Shown piece after piece: positions 1-7,259 of a DNA stretch of 23,331 nt (position 1 is its first letter; the number at the start of each line of letters is the position of its first letter). The notes under the pieces were generated by a model. That model made no database searches. It was given only the letters and a program-made list of their open reading frames with translations, and was not told where the DNA came from. Made by a program: the position numbers and the translations under genes. Source of the stretch: PALSA-607 sp036510735 (GTDB lineage: Bacteria > Actinomycetota > Actinomycetes > Acidothermales > Acidothermaceae). Location: contig DATCDK010000218.1 in the NCBI GenBank assembly GCA_036510735.1, forward strand, positions 1 through 23,331. Reading direction: 5' to 3'.

Positions 1-217
1 CAGACGGCGACAACACGATCGCCGCCGCCAAGTCCGTGAGCCCGAGCCGCCCACCCGCCATATCGAGATGCATGAGTGCGTCGTAGCGCGGCATTGTCAG
101 TCCGCTGTCGCGGCGCATCCGCGCCTCGACCTGGTCCCACAGCCGGGCATGCGTCCGGAGAAGCGCCAGCCACGCCGGCGTCCAGCGCTCGACGCTGTTC
201 CCTCCATCCGTGCTCAT
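1..217 (-). CDS. MarR-family transcriptional regulator (N-terminal 72 residues, runs off the window)
   Basis: The reading frame starts at an ATG at 217 and stays open to the window edge, so the C-terminal half is missing. The visible part contains a helix around TPAWLALLRTHARLWDQVE, then RYDALMHLDMAGGRLGLTDLA. This matches the dimerisation helix and the start of the winged helix-turn-helix of MarR proteins, which have helix 2 in the form 'LTMPRYDAL'. MarR proteins bind palindromes as dimers and usually repress themselves and a divergent gene, releasing DNA when a phenolic or oxidising ligand binds. The divergent neighbours here are a small alpha/beta-barrel protein and a VOC protein, which are the obvious regulatory targets. 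No Shine-Dalgarno sequence precedes the ATG. A TACACT -10 box lies 7 nt upstream of it, so the mRNA is probably leaderless. Family assignment is fairly firm; the ligand is unknown. Confidence 0.8.
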   Translation of the reverse strand, partial: MSTDGGNSVERWTPAWLALLRTHARLWDQVEARMRRDSGLTMPRYDALMHLDMAGGRLGLTDLAAAIVLSPS

Positions 218-224
218 GTCAACG

Positions 225-252
225 AGTGTACGGCAAATGCTTGACATGCCAA
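225..252 (-). promoter_or_regulatory. Predicted leaderless promoter of the marR-type gene
   Basis: On the minus strand, a -35 box TTGGCA (252-247) is followed after 16 nt by a -10 box TACACT (230-225). The ATG at 217 begins 7 nt later, which is where transcription should start. The -35 lies inside the left operator arm, so binding there would block this promoter. Confidence 0.5.
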
Positions 253-282
253 GTAATCAGGACTACTACTTGGCATGTCAAG
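240..282. promoter_or_regulatory. Paired palindromic operator, probably for the divergent MarR regulator
   Basis: A 16-bp left arm (240-255) is repeated exactly in inverted orientation at 267-282 with an 11-bp spacer. Each arm also contains a near-perfect palindrome of its own, CTTGRCATGYCAAG (240-253 and 269-282), so the region holds two complete dimer sites whose centres are 29 bp apart. That arrangement fits two MarR dimers. The sites overlap the promoter elements of both divergent genes. The inverted repeat is seen directly; assignment to this regulator is inferred from position. Confidence 0.8.
241..269 (+). promoter_or_regulatory. Predicted promoter of the small-protein/VOC cassette
   Basis: A perfect TTGACA (241-246) lies inside the left operator arm, and a weak -10 TACTAC (264-269) follows at a 17-bp spacing next to the right arm. 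The expected start near 276 would fall inside the right operator arm and leave a leader of about 30 nt containing the ribosome binding site at 294-301. Confidence 0.4.
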
Positions 283-306
283 TATCGCCGACCAAAGGGA
301 GCACCC

Positions 307-618
307 ATGAGCACCAAGCCGTTCGGGGTCGTGCATTTCTTCCCAACAGGTACCTCGGAGCAGTACGAGGCATCGATCGCTGCTGTGCACCCGGCAGATG
401 GCCAGCTGCCTGCGGGCCAGCTGTTTCACGCGGCCGGCGCAACACCTGGTGGTTGGTCGATCATGGCCGTCCACGAGACGCAGGAGAGTTGGGAGCAGTT
501 TCGCGACACGATTCTGCTACCGCGTATGCAGCAAGGCATCGAGGGTGGGTTCACGTCTCCGCCACAGGAGACCACCATCGACGTCTACAAGGTGATATCG
601 ACGCCGGGAGCCTTCTGA
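307..618 (+). CDS. Small dimeric alpha/beta-barrel-like protein of unknown function
   Basis: This encodes 103 residues. The ATG at 307 is preceded by AAAGGGAG (294-301) at good spacing; longer in-frame starts run through the operator and lack a ribosome site. The pattern is a beta strand (GVVHFFP), a helix (TSEQYEASIAAVH), strands around GWSIMAVHET, a helix (SWEQFRDTILLPRMQ) and a final strand (TTIDVYKVI). This resembles the antibiotic-biosynthesis-monooxygenase/ferredoxin-like barrel group. I recognise similar proteins in actinobacteria only as hypothetical. No cofactor-binding motif is evident. Its stop overlaps the start of the VOC gene (TGATG), so the two are translationally coupled, and both probably answer to the divergent MarR regulator. 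A role with a small reactive molecule is possible but is inference only. Confidence 0.75.
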   Translation: MSTKPFGVVHFFPTGTSEQYEASIAAVHPADGQLPAGQLFHAAGATPGGWSIMAVHETQESWEQFRDTILLPRMQQGIEGGFTSPPQETTIDVYKVISTPGAF

Positions 619-989
619 TGCTCACTGCATCGATGGTCGTCGCGACGATTCCGGTGACGGACCTTGATCGTGCGAAGGCGTTCTACGGCGAAACGGTCGG
701 CCTCACGTTCCTCTGGGAGACGCCGTTTGCGGCCCGCTACAGCTGCGGATCCGGCAGTGAGATCTCTATCTTCAAGCGGCCGCCGGTCACGACCGAGCAC
801 ACCCTTGCCCACTTCGAAGTCGACGACATCGAAGCAGAGGTCAAGAACCTCGTTGCCAACGGCGTCGAGTTCCTCGACTACACCGAAGGGCCGCTCACAA
901 CGACCGATCACATCGCGCAACTCGGTCCGGCACGCGGCGCCTGGTTCCGCGATCCAGACGGGAACACCCTCGGTATCAGGCAGGCATAA
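618..989 (+). CDS. VOC-family (glyoxalase/bleomycin-resistance fold) protein
   Basis: This encodes 123 residues. The ATG at 618 shares one base with the upstream TGA. The N-terminus VVATIPVTDLDRAKAFYGETVGL and the C-terminus GAWFRDPDGNTLGIRQA are hallmarks of the vicinal-oxygen-chelate fold, with two beta-alpha-beta-beta-beta modules. HFEVDDIEAEVKNLVANGVEF is the typical second-module helix. VOC proteins include glyoxalase I, ring-cleavage dioxygenases and drug-binding resistance proteins. The length suits a single-domain dimer; substrate and metal cannot be told from sequence. The gene is the second of a two-gene cassette facing a MarR-type regulator. Its 3' end converges on the minus-strand lipoprotein gene with 13 bp between stops and no clear terminator. 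Confidence 0.85.
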   Translation: MLTASMVVATIPVTDLDRAKAFYGETVGLTFLWETPFAARYSCGSGSEISIFKRPPVTTEHTLAHFEVDDIEAEVKNLVANGVEFLDYTEGPLTTTDHIAQLGPARGAWFRDPDGNTLGIRQA

Positions 990-1002
990 CGCGGGCTGGT
1001 GC

Positions 1003-1779
1003 TCACGGAAGCAGCGGGCCGCCGGACTCGACGTTCGTGAGTGGCTCTGCCGTCGTGGCATCAACGCTGAGGATCGCACTCGACGGCCCCAACGATGCAG
1101 GATCGCACTGGATCGGTTCGGCCGAGCCACTAGCTGCGGGGCCGCCGGCAGGGCACATCGGTGGCAGGCCATCGAAATAGAACACCCACGCGAGCACATT
1201 GGTGAAATACGGCGTGAAGGTGCCGTCGGCATTGATGCTCGCGGGCGTTGGTGCGCTGAGAATCGCAAGCCACATCTTCGCTGGTTGAGCGGCTCCAACC
1301 GGCGCGGACCCTCCAGCGCGCAGTGCGTCGAGCGCGACGTCGACGCAGGTCGCAGGCTTCGTCCCGGCCGGTGGTGGAACCAGGGCGAGGTCGGTGAGCT
1401 CGATCTGCCCGGGAACCGGCTGCGGACTCGGACTGGGCGACGCGGGCGATGGTTGCGCCATCGGCGGTCCCGGGTACGGCGTGTGGTCGTACCTGTGGCT
1501 GTCGGCAAGCTCGCGGGCGAGCCCCGCATTTGCACCGCACGGCTTCGGGCCGCAGGCGATGCGCCGGGCTGCGGCCACGGTCGTGTCCTGACTGCCCCAC
1601 GGGCTGGCACTGGCTGCGGCCGACGAAAGCGCGGGGTTGGGCGACGAAGCACGAGGCGCTGAGCTCGCCGCTGGAGCACTCAACTGGGCCGCGGTGCCCG
1701 CCGGTGTTGCACAGCCGGCGGCGACGACGGCGACTGCCGCACACAGGGCTGCAAGAACTGCCGTGCGTACCGATCGCAT
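1003..1779 (-). CDS. Putative lipoprotein of unknown function, third gene after kgd
   Basis: This encodes 258 residues from the ATG at 1779. The N-terminus is basic (MRSVRT) and is followed by a hydrophobic stretch ending AVVAAGC, a signal peptidase II lipobox, so the mature protein should be tethered outside the membrane. Residues about 25-65 are Ala/Ser/Pro-rich, followed by CGPKPCGANAGLARELADSHRYDH and a Pro/Ser linker near residue 110. The C-terminal 130 residues form a probable globular domain (QIELTDLALVPPPAGTKPATCVDVALDALRAGG, then FTPYFTNVLAWVFYFDGLPPMC) with several Cys residues that may form disulfides. I do not recognise the family. It lies 47 bp after the DUF6104 gene on the same strand and may be the last gene of the kgd transcript. 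The ribosome site before the ATG is weak. Confidence 0.7.
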   Translation of the reverse strand: MRSVRTAVLAALCAAVAVVAAGCATPAGTAAQLSAPAASSAPRASSPNPALSSAAASASPWGSQDTTVAAARRIACGPKPCGANAGLARELADSHRYDHTPYPGPPMAQPSPASPSPSPQPVPGQIELTDLALVPPPAGTKPATCVDVALDALRAGGSAPVGAAQPAKMWLAILSAPTPASINADGTFTPYFTNVLAWVFYFDGLPPMCPAGGPAASGSAEPIQCDPASLGPSSAILSVDATTAEPLTNVESGGPLLP

Positions 1780-1826
1780 GGTGATCCGACGCCACGTCGC
1801 AGCGCGCGGTTCCGTGCTGGCGCCGG

Positions 1827-2009
1827 CTACTCGTCGTCCGCCTCGTCGTCGAGTCTGGCCAACCACGTTGCAAGCCGCTCGACCGGGATTTCGAACTCGG
1901 GATTGAGATCGACGAAGGTGCGCAGCTGATCGGCGATCCATGCCAGGGTGACCGACTCCTCGCCGCGGCGCGTCTCCAGCTCCTCGATGCCGCGGTCGGT
2001 GAAGTACAC
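1827..2009 (-). CDS. DUF6104-family small protein immediately after kgd
   Basis: This encodes 60 residues starting MYFTDRGIEELETRRGEES, with GTG as the start codon at 2009. The sequence matches a short, highly conserved actinobacterial family that I know as DUF6104, and the length and start residue agree with the family. It is acidic at the C-terminus (LDDEADDE) and mostly helical; its function is unknown. The kgd stop codon (TAG, 2015-2013) is separated by a single ATC codon from this GTG and is in the same frame. There is no Shine-Dalgarno sequence in the kgd C-terminus. Expression probably depends on re-initiation after kgd, and occasional readthrough would produce a fusion. Confidence 0.85.
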   Translation of the reverse strand: MYFTDRGIEELETRRGEESVTLAWIADQLRTFVDLNPEFEIPVERLATWLARLDDEADDE

Positions 2010-2012
2010 GAT

Positions 2013-5000
2013 CTACGCCGGGAACGCGGTGGCGAGCAGCGTCTCGGTTTCCTGTTCGCTGCGCACGTGCGAGCCAGTAGCCGGCGACGAACTCTCGGGG
2101 CGGGTGACCGGCGTGATCGGGCGGCCGAGCTGTGCGTGCAGCCGCATCGCGATGTGAGACCAGGCACCCATATTCGCGGGTTCTTCTTGCACCCAAAGGA
2201 TTTCCTGGATGTTCGGGTACTGCGCCGCAGCGGCCTTCAGTTCGGCTACCGGTAGTGGATAGAGCTGCTCGACGCGAAGGATCGCAGTATCGGTGCGGCC
2301 GTGCTTCTCGCGAGCCACGACGAGATCCCACGTGACCTTGCCGCTGCAGAGCATGAGCCGGCGAACCCCGTCGGCCGGCTGTGGCCGAGGATCGGGGAGC
2401 ACGGGTGCCCACCGGCCTTCGGTGAACGCGGACGCCGATGAGGCAGCAACCTTCAGCCGCAACATCGACTTCGGCGTGAACACGATCAGCGGACGGTGAT
2501 GCGGGCTCTTGGTGTGCCAGCGCAGCAGGTGGAAGTAGCTCGCGCTGCACGAAGGCATGGCGACCGTCATGTTGTTTTCGGCGCACAGCTGCAGGTAGCG
2601 CTCGACGCGCGCCGAGGAGTGGTCGGGGCCTTGGCCTTCGTACCCGTGCGGGAGCAGCATGGCGACGCCGGAGCGTTGGCCCCACTTCTGCTCGCCGGAC
2701 GAAATGAACTCGTCGAGGATCGTCTGGGCGCCATCAGCGAAGTCGCCGAACTGCGCTTCCCACGCGACGAGTGCTTCTGGACGAACGACCGAGTAGCCGT
2801 ACTCGAAACCCACTGCCGCGTACTCGGACAGCAACGAGTCGTAGATGTAGAACGGCGCCTGCCCTGGTGCAAGATTCGCGAGCGGTGTGTACTCGTCGCC
2901 GGTCTGTCGATCGATGAGGACGGCGTGGCGTTGGGTAAAGGTGCCGCGGCGGGTGTCTTGCCCGGCCAACCGCACCGGGTGCCCGTCGAGCAGCAGCGAG
3001 CCGATCGCGATGAGCTCGCCCATCGCCCAGTCGATGGCGTCGTCGTCGACCATCGCCGCGCGCCGCTGGAGTTGCGGTAGCAACCGGGGATGCGCAACGA
3101 AGGTGGCCGGGAGATTGATCTGCGAATCGGCGATTTTCTTCAGCACGTCGAGGCTGATCGCCGTTTCGACCTCTGGCGCCGGTGCGGGCGCGTTGTCGAT
3201 GACGATCGGTTCGTGCGGAGCGCTAGTCGAGTCGCGGGTTTCGGTGAACGCCTTCTCGAGGTGCCCGCGGTAGTCGCGCAGCGCAGCCTCTGCCTCCTCG
3301 AGAGTGATGTCGCCGCGACCGATGAGTGCCTCGGTGTAGAGCTTGCGGATCGACCGCTTCGAATCGATCAGGTTGTACATCAGCGGCTGGGTCATCGACG
3401 GGTCATCGGCCTCGTTGTGGCCGCGGCGCCGGTAGCACACCATGTCGATGACGACGTCCTTCTTGAACGCCTGCCGGTATTCGAGCGCCAGCCTCGCAAC
3501 CCGCACGGCGGCCTCAGGGTCGTCACCGTTCACGTGGAAGATCGGCGCCTGAATCATGCGGGCGACGTCTGTCGCGTACACGCTCGAGCGCGCGGCCGTC
3601 GGCGAGGTGGTGAAACCGACCTGATTGTTGACGACGACATGCACGGTGCCACCGGTGCGATACCCGCGCAGCTGCGACAGGTTCAGCGTTTCGGCGACGA
3701 CACCTTGACCGGCAAATGCGGCATCGCCGTGGATGGCCACCGGCAAAACCGGGTACGCGGCCCCCTTGTTGAGCACGTCCTGCTTCGCGCGCACGATCCC
3801 TTCGAGCACCGGGTCGACGGCCTCGAGATGGCTAGGGTTGGAGGCAAGGGAGACCTCGATCGACGCACCGTCGGCGGTGGTGTAGCGACCGTTCGCACCG
3901 AGGTGATACTTCACATCGCCGGAGCCGTGAGCGGATTTCGGGTCCATGTTCCCGTCGAACTCACGGAAGATCTGGCCGTAGCTCTTGCCGACGATGTTCG
4001 CGAGAACGTTCAGGCGGCCGCGGTGAGCCATGCCGATCACGACCTCGTCGAGGCCTCTCTTGGCCGACTCGTCGAGAAGGCTGTCGAGCAGCGGGATCAG
4101 CGTCTCGCCGCCTTCGAGCGAGAACCGCTTCTGGCCGACGTACTTCGTTTGCAGAAACGTCTCGAATGCCTCGGCAACGTTGAGCCTGTTCAGGATATAG
4201 AGCTGCTCCTCACGGCTCGCCTTGCTGTGCGCGAGTTCGATCCGGTCCTGAATCCATCGCCGTTGTTCCGGGTCGGAGATATGCATGTACTCAATACCGA
4301 TCGTGCGGCAGTACGAGTCGCGCAGCACGCCGAGAATGTCGCGCAGCTTCATGACCGCGACGCCGCCGAATCCACCGGTCGCGAACTCCCGATCGAGATC
4401 CCACAGCGTGAGGTTGTGGTTCACGATGTCGAGGTCGGGATGCTTGCGCATCTCGAACTCCAGCGGGTTCGTGTCGGCCATCAAGTGGCCGCGCACCCGA
4501 TAGGCATGGATCAGTTCGATGACCCGAGCCGGCTTGCCGACCTCGTCATCGTGTGTCGAGACGATGTCTTGGACCCAACGCACCGGCTCGTAGGGGATGC
4601 GCAAAGCACGGAACAGGTCGTCGTAGAAGCCGTCTTCGCCGAGCAGGAGTCGGTGGATCTGCCGCAGGAACTCGCCCGACTGTGCTCCTTGAATCACCCG
4701 GTGGTCATAGGTCGAGGTGACCGTCATGACCTTGCTCACCGCGAGGTTGGCCAGGGTCTCGGCCGAGGCCCCCTGGAACTGCGCCGCGTATTCCATCGCA
4801 CCGACACCGACGATGCAGCCCTGGCCCTGCATGAGCCGCGGCACCGAGTGCACGGTGCCCAGCGTGCCCGGGTTCGTCAGCGTCATCGTGGTCCCGGCGA
4901 AGTCGTCAGCCGTCAGCTTGTTGGTGCGGGCACGCCGGACGATGTCTTCATAGGCCGCCCAGAACTGCGCGAAGTCGAGGTTCTGCGCGCCCTTGATCGA

Positions 5001-5723
5001 GGGAACCAGGAGTTGGCGGGTGCCGTCGTCCTTGGTCATGTCGATCGCGAGCCCGAGATTCACGTCGTGATGGCGGATGACCCCTGGCTTGCCGGCGATC
5101 TCGGTGTACGCGACGTTCATTTCCGGCAGCGCCGCGGTCGCCTTGACGATCGCGTAGCCAATGATGTGGGTGAACGAGATCTTCCCGCCGCGGCCACGCT
5201 TGAGGTGGTTGTTCATGACGAGCCGGTTGTCGGCGACCAGCTTGGCCGGGATGTCGCGCACACTCGTCGCCGTCGGCACGTGGAGGCTGGCCTCCATGTT
5301 GGCGACCGTGCGCGCAGCCGCGCCCTTGAGCGGGACGATCTCATCGGAGACGACCGGGACGGCGGGAGCAGCCGTCGTCGTCGACGCCGGCGTCGCGGCG
5401 GGTGCAGCTGTCGATGCCGTGGTCGGAGCCGTTGTCGGAGCCGTTGTCGGTGCCGGAGCGGACGTCGCCGGCGCTGGTGCGCTGACGGCCGCGGGAGCCG
5501 ATTCCTTAGGAGCAGCGGTCGGCGTTCCGTTGCCGTTGGCTACTGGCGCTTTCCCATTGGTCTGCGTTGCCGTCGCGGGGTCGGCGGGGGAGTAGTCGGC
5601 GAAGAAGTCCCACCAGGCCTTGTCGACCGAGCTCGGGTCCTTCAGGTACTGCTGGTACATCTCGTCGACGAGCCACTCGTTGGCCCCGAAACCGGCAAAC
5701 GGATGGGCTGATGTGGAAGACAC
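2013..5723 (-). CDS. kgd: Multifunctional 2-oxoglutarate decarboxylase/dehydrogenase E1 with succinyltransferase (E2-like) domain
   Basis: This is the actinobacterial fused KGD enzyme, which uses thiamine diphosphate to decarboxylate 2-oxoglutarate in the TCA cycle and transfers succinyl groups with partner E2/E3 subunits. With the GTG at 5723 it has 1236 residues, close to the mycobacterial enzyme, and begins MSSTSAHPFAGFGANEWLVDEMY as in homologues. A TTG at 5747 would add eight residues. Domains: an N-terminal helix; an Ala/Pro/Thr linker (about 50-125); an E2-like acyltransferase domain (about 127-360) with TSTYDHRVIQG carrying the catalytic His; then the E1 region with GMAHRGRLNVLAN, the ThDP motif GDAAFAGQGVV...VNNQVGFTT and RRGHNEADDPSMTQP. 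No lipoyl domain is present, as is normal for KGD. It leads a minus-strand group with the DUF6104 gene and a lipoprotein gene. Confidence 0.97.
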   Translation of the reverse strand: MSSTSAHPFAGFGANEWLVDEMYQQYLKDPSSVDKAWWDFFADYSPADPATATQTNGKAPVANGNGTPTAAPKESAPAAVSAPAPATSAPAPTTAPTTAPTTASTAAPAATPASTTTAAPAVPVVSDEIVPLKGAAARTVANMEASLHVPTATSVRDIPAKLVADNRLVMNNHLKRGRGGKISFTHIIGYAIVKATAALPEMNVAYTEIAGKPGVIRHHDVNLGLAIDMTKDDGTRQLLVPSIKGAQNLDFAQFWAAYEDIVRRARTNKLTADDFAGTTMTLTNPGTLGTVHSVPRLMQGQGCIVGVGAMEYAAQFQGASAETLANLAVSKVMTVTSTYDHRVIQGAQSGEFLRQIHRLLLGEDGFYDDLFRALRIPYEPVRWVQDIVSTHDDEVGKPARVIELIHAYRVRGHLMADTNPLEFEMRKHPDLDIVNHNLTLWDLDREFATGGFGGVAVMKLRDILGVLRDSYCRTIGIEYMHISDPEQRRWIQDRIELAHSKASREEQLYILNRLNVAEAFETFLQTKYVGQKRFSLEGGETLIPLLDSLLDESAKRGLDEVVIGMAHRGRLNVLANIVGKSYGQIFREFDGNMDPKSAHGSGDVKYHLGANGRYTTADGASIEVSLASNPSHLEAVDPVLEGIVRAKQDVLNKGAAYPVLPVAIHGDAAFAGQGVVAETLNLSQLRGYRTGGTVHVVVNNQVGFTTSPTAARSSVYATDVARMIQAPIFHVNGDDPEAAVRVARLALEYRQAFKKDVVIDMVCYRRRGHNEADDPSMTQPLMYNLIDSKRSIRKLYTEALIGRGDITLEEAEAALRDYRGHLEKAFTETRDSTSAPHEPIVIDNAPAPAPEVETAISLDVLKKIADSQINLPATFVAHPRLLPQLQRRAAMVDDDAIDWAMGELIAIGSLLLDGHPVRLAGQDTRRGTFTQRHAVLIDRQTGDEYTPLANLAPGQAPFYIYDSLLSEYAAVGFEYGYSVVRPEALVAWEAQFGDFADGAQTILDEFISSGEQKWGQRSGVAMLLPHGYEGQGPDHSSARVERYLQLCAENNMTVAMPSCSASYFHLLRWHTKSPHHRPLIVFTPKSMLRLKVAASSASAFTEGRWAPVLPDPRPQPADGVRRLMLCSGKVTWDLVVAREKHGRTDTAILRVEQLYPLPVAELKAAAAQYPNIQEILWVQEEPANMGAWSHIAMRLHAQLGRPITPVTRPESSSPATGSHVRSEQETETLLATAFPA

Positions 5724-5852
5724 TGCGGGTTTTCGCCTCTTCGCCAAAAGGTGCGGATGTCAAGAATCTCAAGGCTACCCGTACCTAGGCTGCGACCGGG
5801 GATAGCATCACCGCCAACCAACTGCCCTCGAGCGTCTGGGGACGCCAAGACT

Positions 5853-7142
5853 GTGACCGCCTGCCAGCGTCGCCCCGGCTCCACCAGCAAGCGTCGCCTC
5901 GGCTCCACCAGCAAGCGTCGCCTCGGCTCCCGAGGGCAACGGCTGCGCGGACGGCGGCGGCTCGGCTGGGCAGCGTTGGCGATCTTGGCGCTCGTTCCCG
6001 CCCTCACCCTCACCTGCGCGGTTCCGGCGCTCACGACGTCGGCCGTCGCGGCCACCCCGCCCACACCAACATTGGCCGCCCTGACCGCGCAAGCTGCCGC
6101 CGTCCAGGCTGAATTGACTGCCGGTGCGAAGACCCTCGACGCTGCCCGCGCGAAGCTCGCCACCCTGCAGTCGGCCGCCGCCGCCGCGACCACGCAGGCG
6201 GCAGCACTGAATGTGCAGCTCGCGGGCCTGCGTGACCAGCTCGCGGAGTATGCAGCGCAGCTTTACGTGGATCCGACTGCGCAGGAGTCGATGGCGGCTC
6301 TTGCGCAAGGGTCCGACCTCGCGGTCACCGTGCAAGGCGTGCAGATGCTGTCGATCGTGAACCGCGGGCGCGCCGAGGTGCTGCATGCTGCGGTCTACGA
6401 CGAACAACAGGCCCAACAATTGAACGCCCAGGCTTCGCAAGCCGTCGCCGCAGCGGCCGTTGTGCAAGCCCAGGTGTCAACGCAGGTCGCCGCACTGCAG
6501 GCCAAGTCTGCGCAAGCGCAGGCCCAGCTGAGCGCTGCGCAAACCGCGTACCAGACGTCGCTGGAGAAGGCCGCACTTGCCAAGATCGCCGCTGCGACGG
6601 CAGCGCACAACTCGGCCGCCCGCGCCGCCGCAGTGAAGCAGGCCAATGCCCTCGCGGCAGATACTGCCGGCGCACCAGGCGGGGCGGCGCTGTGCGACGT
6701 TGCGTCAGCCGGGCCATATCCGTCCGGTCCGTGGGGCGGGTATGCGGACGGCTTCGTCCCGTCGTCGCAGTTGTGCTCGATCACCGGCGGTGGCCGACTG
6801 CGACCAGACGCCGCGGCCGCATTCGACAAGATGTCGCAGGCCTACGCGAAGGTCTTCGGTTCGAATATCTGCATCACCGATTCGTACCGCAGCTACACCG
6901 AGCAGGTGAAGGTGTTTCGCCAGCGGCCGTCACTGGCGGCGGTTCCGGGCACCAGTAACCACGGCTGGGGTCTGGCCCTCGACCTCGGATGTGGCATACA
7001 GAGCTCACGCTCGGCGCAATATCGCTGGCTGGTCGCGAACGCCGGCCGCTTCGGTTGGGTGCATCCGACGTGGGCCATGCACGACCCGTTCGAGCCATGG
7101 CACTGGGAGTTTGGTCACCTGCCCGGTGCCGGAGGCACTTAA
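5853..7142 (+). CDS. Secreted VanY-like D-alanyl-D-alanine carboxypeptidase (M15B) with coiled-coil domain
   Basis: From the GTG at 5853 this encodes 429 residues; the frame is open upstream to 5751 but that part overlaps the likely kgd promoter region. A very basic cytoplasmic tail (two GSTSKRRL repeats, then RGQRLRGRRR) leads to a hydrophobic segment (WAALAILALVPALTLTC) and a likely cleavage site near VAATPP. Residues about 70-280 are an Ala/Gln-rich coiled coil resembling peptidoglycan-hydrolase regulatory stalks. The C-terminal domain carries the M15B zinc signature: SNHGWGLALD (H370, D377) and EPWHWEF (E414, H417), with SYRSYTEQ before it. The enzyme should trim the terminal D-Ala from peptidoglycan stems outside the membrane. 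Two Cys near the domain start and one after the active site may form disulfides. The start is less certain than the function. Confidence 0.88.
   Translation: MTACQRRPGSTSKRRLGSTSKRRLGSRGQRLRGRRRLGWAALAILALVPALTLTCAVPALTTSAVAATPPTPTLAALTAQAAAVQAELTAGAKTLDAARAKLATLQSAAAAATTQAAALNVQLAGLRDQLAEYAAQLYVDPTAQESMAALAQGSDLAVTVQGVQMLSIVNRGRAEVLHAAVYDEQQAQQLNAQASQAVAAAAVVQAQVSTQVAALQAKSAQAQAQLSAAQTAYQTSLEKAALAKIAAATAAHNSAARAAAVKQANALAADTAGAPGGAALCDVASAGPYPSGPWGGYADGFVPSSQLCSITGGGRLRPDAAAAFDKMSQAYAKVFGSNICITDSYRSYTEQVKVFRQRPSLAAVPGTSNHGWGLALDLGCGIQSSRSAQYRWLVANAGRFGWVHPTWAMHDPFEPWHWEFGHLPGAGGT
5877..5930 (+). repeat. 24-bp in-frame tandem repeat in the carboxypeptidase N-terminal tail
   Basis: Two identical 24-bp units (5877-5900 and 5901-5924) are followed by six bases of a third, and preceded by a degenerate part-unit (5865-5876). 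Each unit encodes GSTSKRRL, so copy number would change the length of the positively charged tail without shifting frame. Confidence 0.9.
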
Positions 7143-7156
7143 TGTCGGGTGCCGGA

Positions 7157-7178
7157 GGCGACCTGGCGCCAGGTCGCC
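7157..7178. terminator. Perfect 22-bp palindrome after the carboxypeptidase gene
   Basis: The 22 bases are exactly self-complementary, with a central GGCGCC, and can fold into a 9-bp stem with a four-base loop. It starts 14 bp after the carboxypeptidase stop, in the gap between two convergent genes. There is no T-tract, as is common for high-GC terminators. It could instead be a protein-binding site. Confidence 0.5.
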
Positions 7179-7195
7179 CGGCCCCCTTGGACTAC

Positions 7196-7240
7196 AGCGC
7201 GGACGTTTACCGACCCAGGAGGGCGGTGAACGTCCGCGCT
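7196..7240. terminator. Long stem-loop between convergent carboxypeptidase and pdh E2 genes
   Basis: A 16-bp left arm (7196-7211) pairs with 7225-7240 across a 13-nt loop. The only imperfection is one T:G pair, so the RNA stem is continuous. It ends 19 bp before the stop codon of the minus-strand E2 gene, so it can serve both convergent transcripts as a bidirectional terminator. Confidence 0.75.
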
Positions 7241-7259
7241 GCGGTGTGGTCCGCGAGAC

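Noticed and set aside
76..306. Upstream extension of the small barrel protein
   Set aside because: It would be translated through the operator and the marR coding region. The ATG at 307 has the ribosome site and the conserved start.
664..1662. 332-codon plus-strand frame over the VOC gene and lipoprotein
   Set aside because: Arg-rich shadow frame; the VOC fold and lipobox frames explain the region.
585..1679. 364-codon minus-strand frame across the small-protein and VOC genes and the lipoprotein
   Set aside because: Very Arg/Pro/Ser-rich, no ribosome site, and it conflicts with genes supported by motifs in other frames.
3090..5711. 873-codon open frame on the plus strand opposite kgd
   Set aside because: It mirrors the certain kgd gene, has Arg/Val/His-rich composition typical of antisense frames in GC-rich DNA, and shows no domain.
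5724..5747. TTG start for kgd, adding eight residues
   Set aside because: Homologues begin close to the GTG at 5723 and no ribosome site precedes the TTG. It remains possible.
5877..5930. Short repeats as a possible CRISPR
   Set aside because: The units are directly adjacent with no spacers and encode an in-frame peptide repeat.
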